NCBI GenBank assembly: GCA_902518155.1
Contig: CABYFA010000002.1
Location: 1 to 64,000, forward strand
Direction of reading: 5' to 3'
DNA: 64,000 nt
Source: an uncultured Pelagibacteraceae bacterium
GTDB lineage: Bacteria > Pseudomonadota > Alphaproteobacteria > Pelagibacterales > Pelagibacteraceae
This document shows, one piece after another, positions 59,468 to 64,000 of the stretch. Both the position numbers and the translations under genes were made by a program. Positions within the stretch are counted from its first letter, which is position 1. Each line of letters begins with the position of its first letter. Under the pieces are notes generated by a model. It was not told where the DNA came from, made no database searches, and was given only the letters and a program-made list of their open reading frames with translations.

Positions 59468-60684
59468 GTTCTGAAAAATTTTTTCGTTCAAAAACAGCGA
59501 TAGTAACTTTATTTGCTGCATGCTTTGTTGTTTTGATTTCTTTGGGTGTCAGACAAACATTTGGTTTGTTCTTTATGGACTTCAACGAGAGTTTAAAGAT
59601 AAGCAACACCGCATTTGGTTTTGCAATTGGGATGCAGATGTTGATGTGGGGTATAACAGGTCCTATCTTCGGAGCTATAGCAGATAAATATGGAGGACAT
59701 ATAGCTATAATCGGAGCATTTATTTTTTATACTTTAGGTGTTTATTTTTTATACACGGGTCCAAACACTGGAATATTTTTTCAAATCCATATGGGTTTAT
59801 TAATCGGAATAGGTCTTGGTGGAACAGCAATAAGTATTCCTATGTCAGTTGTGGGGAAACATTTTCCATTATCTACAAGAACGATTGCAATGAGTTTTGT
59901 TACTGCTGTTGGATCATTTGGTTACTTTCTTTCACCAATTTTTACTAATTTTTCTCTCACAGAGTTTGGTTGGAACTACACATTATTTGTTTTTTGCTTA
60001 TTTTTGTTATCCGGTTTAGTTGCAGCATATTTTGTTAGATCTCCATCTAAAATGGAAAGTGTCGAAAAAACTTCTGATCAATCTTTTAAGGAAGCTCTCT
60101 CAGAAGCTTTTAAAACTAAAAGTTATATTTTACTTGTATCAGGGTTTTTTGTATGTGGTTTTCATATAACTTTGGTTGGAACGCATGTACCTAAATATGT
60201 AATAGATAGAGGACTTGAGGATTGGACTGCAGCAGCAATTTTATCTTTGATTGGTTTATTTAATATTTTTGGTTCACTACTAAGTGGCTACCTCTCTGCA
60301 AAAATGAGTAAGAAAATTATCCTTAGTGTAATTTATTTTTTAAGAGGTGTTTCTATAATTTTTTTTATATTTATGCCCGCAAGTAATATTAACGCATTTT
60401 TATTTGGTGCAAGTTTTGGTTTTTTATGGCTATCAACAGTGCCTGCAACAAGTGGAATTGTAGCTCACTTGTTTGGGACAAAGTATTTAGGTCTACTATA
60501 TGGAATTGTTTTTTTAAGTCACCAAGTAGGATCTTTTTTTGGCGCTTATCTAGGGGGTTTATTTTATGATCTATATGGGTCATATGATTATGCGTGGTAT
60601 TTAGCAATTGCATTATCAGTTTTTGCAGCAATAATTCATCTGCCAATTAGAGAAGAACCAGTTTTAAGACTAAAAACAGAATAA
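59464..60684 (+). CDS. MFS transporter
   Basis: 12-TM MFS, GPIFGAIADKYGGHIAI, GIGLGGTAISIPMSVVGKHF. Confidence 0.9.
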   Translation: MSSEKFFRSKTAIVTLFAACFVVLISLGVRQTFGLFFMDFNESLKISNTAFGFAIGMQMLMWGITGPIFGAIADKYGGHIAIIGAFIFYTLGVYFLYTGPNTGIFFQIHMGLLIGIGLGGTAISIPMSVVGKHFPLSTRTIAMSFVTAVGSFGYFLSPIFTNFSLTEFGWNYTLFVFCLFLLSGLVAAYFVRSPSKMESVEKTSDQSFKEALSEAFKTKSYILLVSGFFVCGFHITLVGTHVPKYVIDRGLEDWTAAAILSLIGLFNIFGSLLSGYLSAKMSKKIILSVIYFLRGVSIIFFIFMPASNINAFLFGASFGFLWLSTVPATSGIVAHLFGTKYLGLLYGIVFLSHQVGSFFGAYLGGLFYDLYGSYDYAWYLAIALSVFAAIIHLPIREEPVLRLKTE

Positions 60685-60685
60685 T

Positions 60686-61837
60686 TTGAACAGATTAAAT
60701 CAATTAATAGAGATACATCAGTCAGGAAAACCCTACATTATTTATAAATCTAAAAAAGGATTTAATCTTTATACTAATTTTTCAAAAAAGATTATTTTGA
60801 ATAATAAAAATATTAAAAGTTTTTTGTCTAAAAAAAATAAAAAGAAATCAAAAGATACTGACCTTTTTATTGGTTTCTTTGGATATGAGTTATTGAATAA
60901 TCTGATTGATGTTAAAATCCCAAAACAGAAGAATTTAAATTTTCCCAAGGGTATTTTTTATAAGCCGGAGAAAAAGATTAAACTTAGCAACAAATTAAAT
61001 TATGATTTTGAAAATTTTAAATCAGGTAATTTTGAAATAAATATTAATAGAAAAAATTATACAAAAATATTCAATAAATTTAAAAAAAAAATAAAAAGTG
61101 GTGAAACTTATCAAATTAAAATTTGCACTAAATATAAAACAAAGTCAAAAATTAATCCGTTAGATTTTTTTTCGAGGTTATCTAATACTAACCTAGCTCC
61201 TGAGGCTTTTATGATTAAAGATCATGATTATTCAATAATTAGTTGTTCCCCAGAAACTTTAATTACAAAAAAGGGGAGTGATATATCTACAAAACCAATA
61301 GCTGGAACTGTAAAAAAAACGAAGCATTTAAATAAAATGAAGGCATTAGATTATTTTAGAAAAAATTTAAAAGAAACCAAAGAACATAATATGATTGTTG
61401 ATATGGAAAGAAATGATTTGTCAAGAATTTGTAAAGTGGGCACTGTAAAATTATCTAAACAAAAAATCGTAGAAGAATACAAAGACCTTTTTCATTATGT
61501 CAGTCTCATCAAGGGTAAATTAAAAAAAAATATAAATAATTTTGAAATCATTAAAGCAATGATGCCTGGTGGTTCAGTTATTGGGTGTCCAAAGATTAAT
61601 ACGCTTAATCTTTTAAATAATCAGGAAAAAGAAAACAGGAATATTTATACAGGAAGTTTTGGCTACATAAAATTCAATGGTGATATGAGATTTAACATAA
61701 TTATACGTTCAATTTTAAATTTTAAAAACATATCTGAAATTTCAGTTGCTTCAGGTGTTGTCGTCGATAGTAATGCCAATCATGAATTCAATGAGAATTT
61801 TCTTAAAGCTAAAGCGTTAATAGATTTATTTAAATGA
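60686..61837 (+). CDS. pabB: Aminodeoxychorismate synthase component I
   Basis: TTG start; GETYQIKICTKY, SCSPETLITKKG, KPIAGTVKKT, MIVDMERNDLSRIC, MMPGGSVIGCPKINTL. Confidence 0.88.
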   Translation: MNRLNQLIEIHQSGKPYIIYKSKKGFNLYTNFSKKIILNNKNIKSFLSKKNKKKSKDTDLFIGFFGYELLNNLIDVKIPKQKNLNFPKGIFYKPEKKIKLSNKLNYDFENFKSGNFEININRKNYTKIFNKFKKKIKSGETYQIKICTKYKTKSKINPLDFFSRLSNTNLAPEAFMIKDHDYSIISCSPETLITKKGSDISTKPIAGTVKKTKHLNKMKALDYFRKNLKETKEHNMIVDMERNDLSRICKVGTVKLSKQKIVEEYKDLFHYVSLIKGKLKKNINNFEIIKAMMPGGSVIGCPKINTLNLLNNQEKENRNIYTGSFGYIKFNGDMRFNIIIRSILNFKNISEISVASGVVVDSNANHEFNENFLKAKALIDLFK

Positions 61838-62391
61838 TTTATGTAATTGATCATAACGACTCCTTTACTCATAATGTAGTTCATCAATTTGCTTTGTTTG
61901 ATAAAGTTGAGTGCGATAACTATGATAAAATTAACGAAAATAAAATTAAGCAAGCATCTACAATAATTTTTTCACCCGGTCCAGGTAATCCAAAAAATTA
62001 TCCAATCACTTCAAAGATTTATAAAAAATATAAAGGTAAAAAGAAAATCATAGGAATTTGTTTAGGATTTCAACATATTCTATTTTGTGAAGGTGCAAAA
62101 ATTGTTGAACAAAAAAAAATTTATCATGGTTTTCAATCAAATATAAAAGTAATCACTAATAAATCTTTATTTAAAAAAGGAAAAATATTTAAAGTTGGCA
62201 GGTATCATTCTTTAAAATTAAAAGAACCTTTCAAATCTAATAATTTTGAGATAACTATGAGATGTTTAAATTCAAAAGTTGCAATGGCATTTGAAAATCA
62301 AAAGGAAAAAATTTATGGATTTCAATTTCACCCAGAATCTTTTTTAACTATCAATGGTAACCTACTTATTAAAAAAATCTTATCAGCTTAA
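61834..62391 (+). CDS. pabA: Aminodeoxychorismate/anthranilate synthase glutamine amidotransferase
   Basis: IFSPGPGNP, IGICLGFQHI nucleophile Cys, GFQFHPESFLT. Confidence 0.88.
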   Translation: MIYVIDHNDSFTHNVVHQFALFDKVECDNYDKINENKIKQASTIIFSPGPGNPKNYPITSKIYKKYKGKKKIIGICLGFQHILFCEGAKIVEQKKIYHGFQSNIKVITNKSLFKKGKIFKVGRYHSLKLKEPFKSNNFEITMRCLNSKVAMAFENQKEKIYGFQFHPESFLTINGNLLIKKILSA

Positions 62392-63127
62392 AGACTTAAA
62401 ACAAATAGAATTCCAAGATCTTTGGGGGGATCATGGAATTTTTACAACGATGTGGATTTTTGGTAAACCTGCAAAAATTTTATTTTTTGATAATCATTTA
62501 AAAAACTTAATTTTGTCATTAAAAAAATATCAAATAAAAAAGAAATCATTAAGGTCGGATATTTTAGAAATAATAAATAAAAATTTATCCAAAAAGAGGA
62601 AATATAATCACCTATTGAGAATTGCTATAAATAAAAAAGTTATTTCAATATCTTTAAGGAAAAGAGTTAAACCAAAATTAAATTTTAATTTGAAATTAGT
62701 AAAATTAAAAAGAGAAAAACCAGAGTTTAAAAATCTTAAATACAAAAAGATCTTATCTTATTTATCTAAAATGGATAACTCCCAATCAGATATTGCATTG
62801 GTATCTAATAAGAAATTATTAGAAACCGGAACCTCAAATTTATTATTTGTTAAAGATCAAAAATTTTTTACTCCCAAAAAGGATTATTATGAGGGAAATA
62901 CTTATAAATTTTTCAAAACAAAAATAACAAAGATTTTTAAGAAAGATATTTTGCTTAAAGAGATAAAAAATTATGATGAAATTTTATTAGTAGGATCTGG
63001 GAAAGGGGTTGCTTCAGTTAGAACTATAAATGAGCTTAAATGGAAAAGAAAAAACCTAAAAAAATTTAAGTTTTTATCAAAACAATATGATGCAGTCATA
63101 AATAAATGCAATTCTTATAGATTTTAA
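62354..63127 (+). CDS. pabC: Class IV aminotransferase, 4-amino-4-deoxychorismate lyase-like
   Basis: Directly after pabBA; LVSNKKLLETGTSNLLFVKD, EILLVGSGKGVASVRTINE. Start codon uncertain because the 5' end overlaps pabA. Confidence 0.8.
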   Translation: MVTYLLKKSYQLKDLKQIEFQDLWGDHGIFTTMWIFGKPAKILFFDNHLKNLILSLKKYQIKKKSLRSDILEIINKNLSKKRKYNHLLRIAINKKVISISLRKRVKPKLNFNLKLVKLKREKPEFKNLKYKKILSYLSKMDNSQSDIALVSNKKLLETGTSNLLFVKDQKFFTPKKDYYEGNTYKFFKTKITKIFKKDILLKEIKNYDEILLVGSGKGVASVRTINELKWKRKNLKKFKFLSKQYDAVINKCNSYRF

Positions 63128-63130
63128 CAG

Positions 63131-63529
63131 ATGAAAGATCCAAACAATCCTTGTTTATTTTGTGACGTTAAAAAAAGTGGATGCGCTCATGAAAATGATT
63201 TGGCATATGCAAGTTATGACTCTTATCCAGTTTCAGAACATCATTGTTTGATTATACCCAAAAGACACATAAAGGATTATTTTGACCTTACTAATGATGA
63301 ATTGGTTGCATGTAATGATCTTATAAAAATTGTTAAAAAAGAAATAACTAATAAAGATCCGTTAGTTAAAGGATTTAATCTAGGTACAAATATAGGAATT
63401 GTATCTGGTCAATCTATTTTACATTGTCATTTTCATCTGATTCCCCGAAGAGAAGGAGATGTTGACAATCCCCAGGGTGGAGTACGATCAGTCATTCCAA
63501 ACAAACAACATTATAAAAGAAATAATTAG
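63131..63529 (+). CDS. HIT-family hydrolase
   Basis: CLFCDVKKSG, HCLIIPKRHIKDYFDL, SGQSILHCHFHLIPRR. Confidence 0.93.
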   Translation: MKDPNNPCLFCDVKKSGCAHENDLAYASYDSYPVSEHHCLIIPKRHIKDYFDLTNDELVACNDLIKIVKKEITNKDPLVKGFNLGTNIGIVSGQSILHCHFHLIPRREGDVDNPQGGVRSVIPNKQHYKRNN

Positions 63530-63628
63530 CCTGTTATAAAAGACAAATTGACCCCAGTTTGAGGTTGAACTATAAATTCAACTAGATATAAAACTTTAAA
63601 CTAATTCAAAATTTAACAAAAGGCGGAA

Positions 63629-64000
63629 ATGTTAAGTAACAATCCATTTTCAATTTTATCAGAAACCATTTCACCCTTTGCAATGCAATCTTTTATCATT
63701 GCAATGGTTTTGTTAATTGCAATAGGAACTATTATTCAAATGATACATCACAAAAATTTGACTTATTTTTTTAACAACGCAAAAAAAGCAAAGCTGTCAG
63801 CAACAAAAAAATTAGGGGTTGGAGAAAAAGTTTCTGTCATTGCTAAAACAACAGTGGTTGATATTGGCACAACTTCTGAATTAGGTTTTGGAAAAAGAAG
63901 ACTGGCCCATGTTCTAGGAATGTATGGTACAATTTTATTTTGGGTGTCTTCAGCTATTTTAGTTTTTTGTTACACAGGTGCTGATAAACCAAGTTCTCAA
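63629..64000 (+). CDS. Membrane protein, truncated by window end; function uncertain
   Basis: MLSNNPFSILSETISPFAMQSFIIAMVLLIAIGTIIQMIHHKNLTYFFNNAKKAK...FGKRRLAHVLGMYGTILFWVSSAILVFCYTGADKPSSQ, open to the end. Confidence 0.65.
   Translation, partial: MLSNNPFSILSETISPFAMQSFIIAMVLLIAIGTIIQMIHHKNLTYFFNNAKKAKLSATKKLGVGEKVSVIAKTTVVDIGTTSELGFGKRRLAHVLGMYGTILFWVSSAILVFCYTGADKPSSQ

Noticed and set aside
1-64000. CRISPR array
   Set aside because: No regularly spaced direct repeats with unique spacers seen; the Cas4-like protein at 32105 has no Cas neighbours
63629-64000. Assignment as an adenylylsulfate reductase-associated membrane protein (AprM-like)
   Set aside because: Gene truncated at window end and similarity is only an impression; left as uncharacterised membrane protein

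Overview
AT-rich, gene-dense chromosomal window whose gene content and compact intergenic spacing look like a SAR11/Pelagibacterales-type alphaproteobacterium (taxonomy is inference). Most of it is ordinary core metabolism: tyrS, anmK, an iscR-suf Fe-S assembly operon, glnA, two aldehyde dehydrogenase loci, ccdA, a TPP riboswitch next to an SSS-family transporter (thiV-like), aceA with a divergent ScfR/RamB-like regulator, rseP, a hup gene, amtB, recX, mnmA and pabB-pabA-pabC. The accessory part is about 30.5-49.6 kb. It holds (i) a tightly overlapping minus-strand operon of small ORFs, a Cas4/AddB-like PD-(D/E)XK protein and RmuC; (ii) a truncated tRNA-Leu-like 5' half; (iii) short accessory ORFs; and (iv) the main find, a DISARM-like anti-phage cluster. 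That cluster has a 5-cytosine methyltransferase (DrmMII-like), a DUF1998 protein (DrmB), a large DrmA-like helicase, a NERD + UvrD-like helicase, and a 922-aa DrmE-like protein. No PLD-type DrmC is visible, so this is an apparently non-canonical class-2-like architecture. I also recovered several short ORFs missing from the ORF track and several hairpin or operator-like sites. All family calls come from reading motifs by eye; no database search was run.
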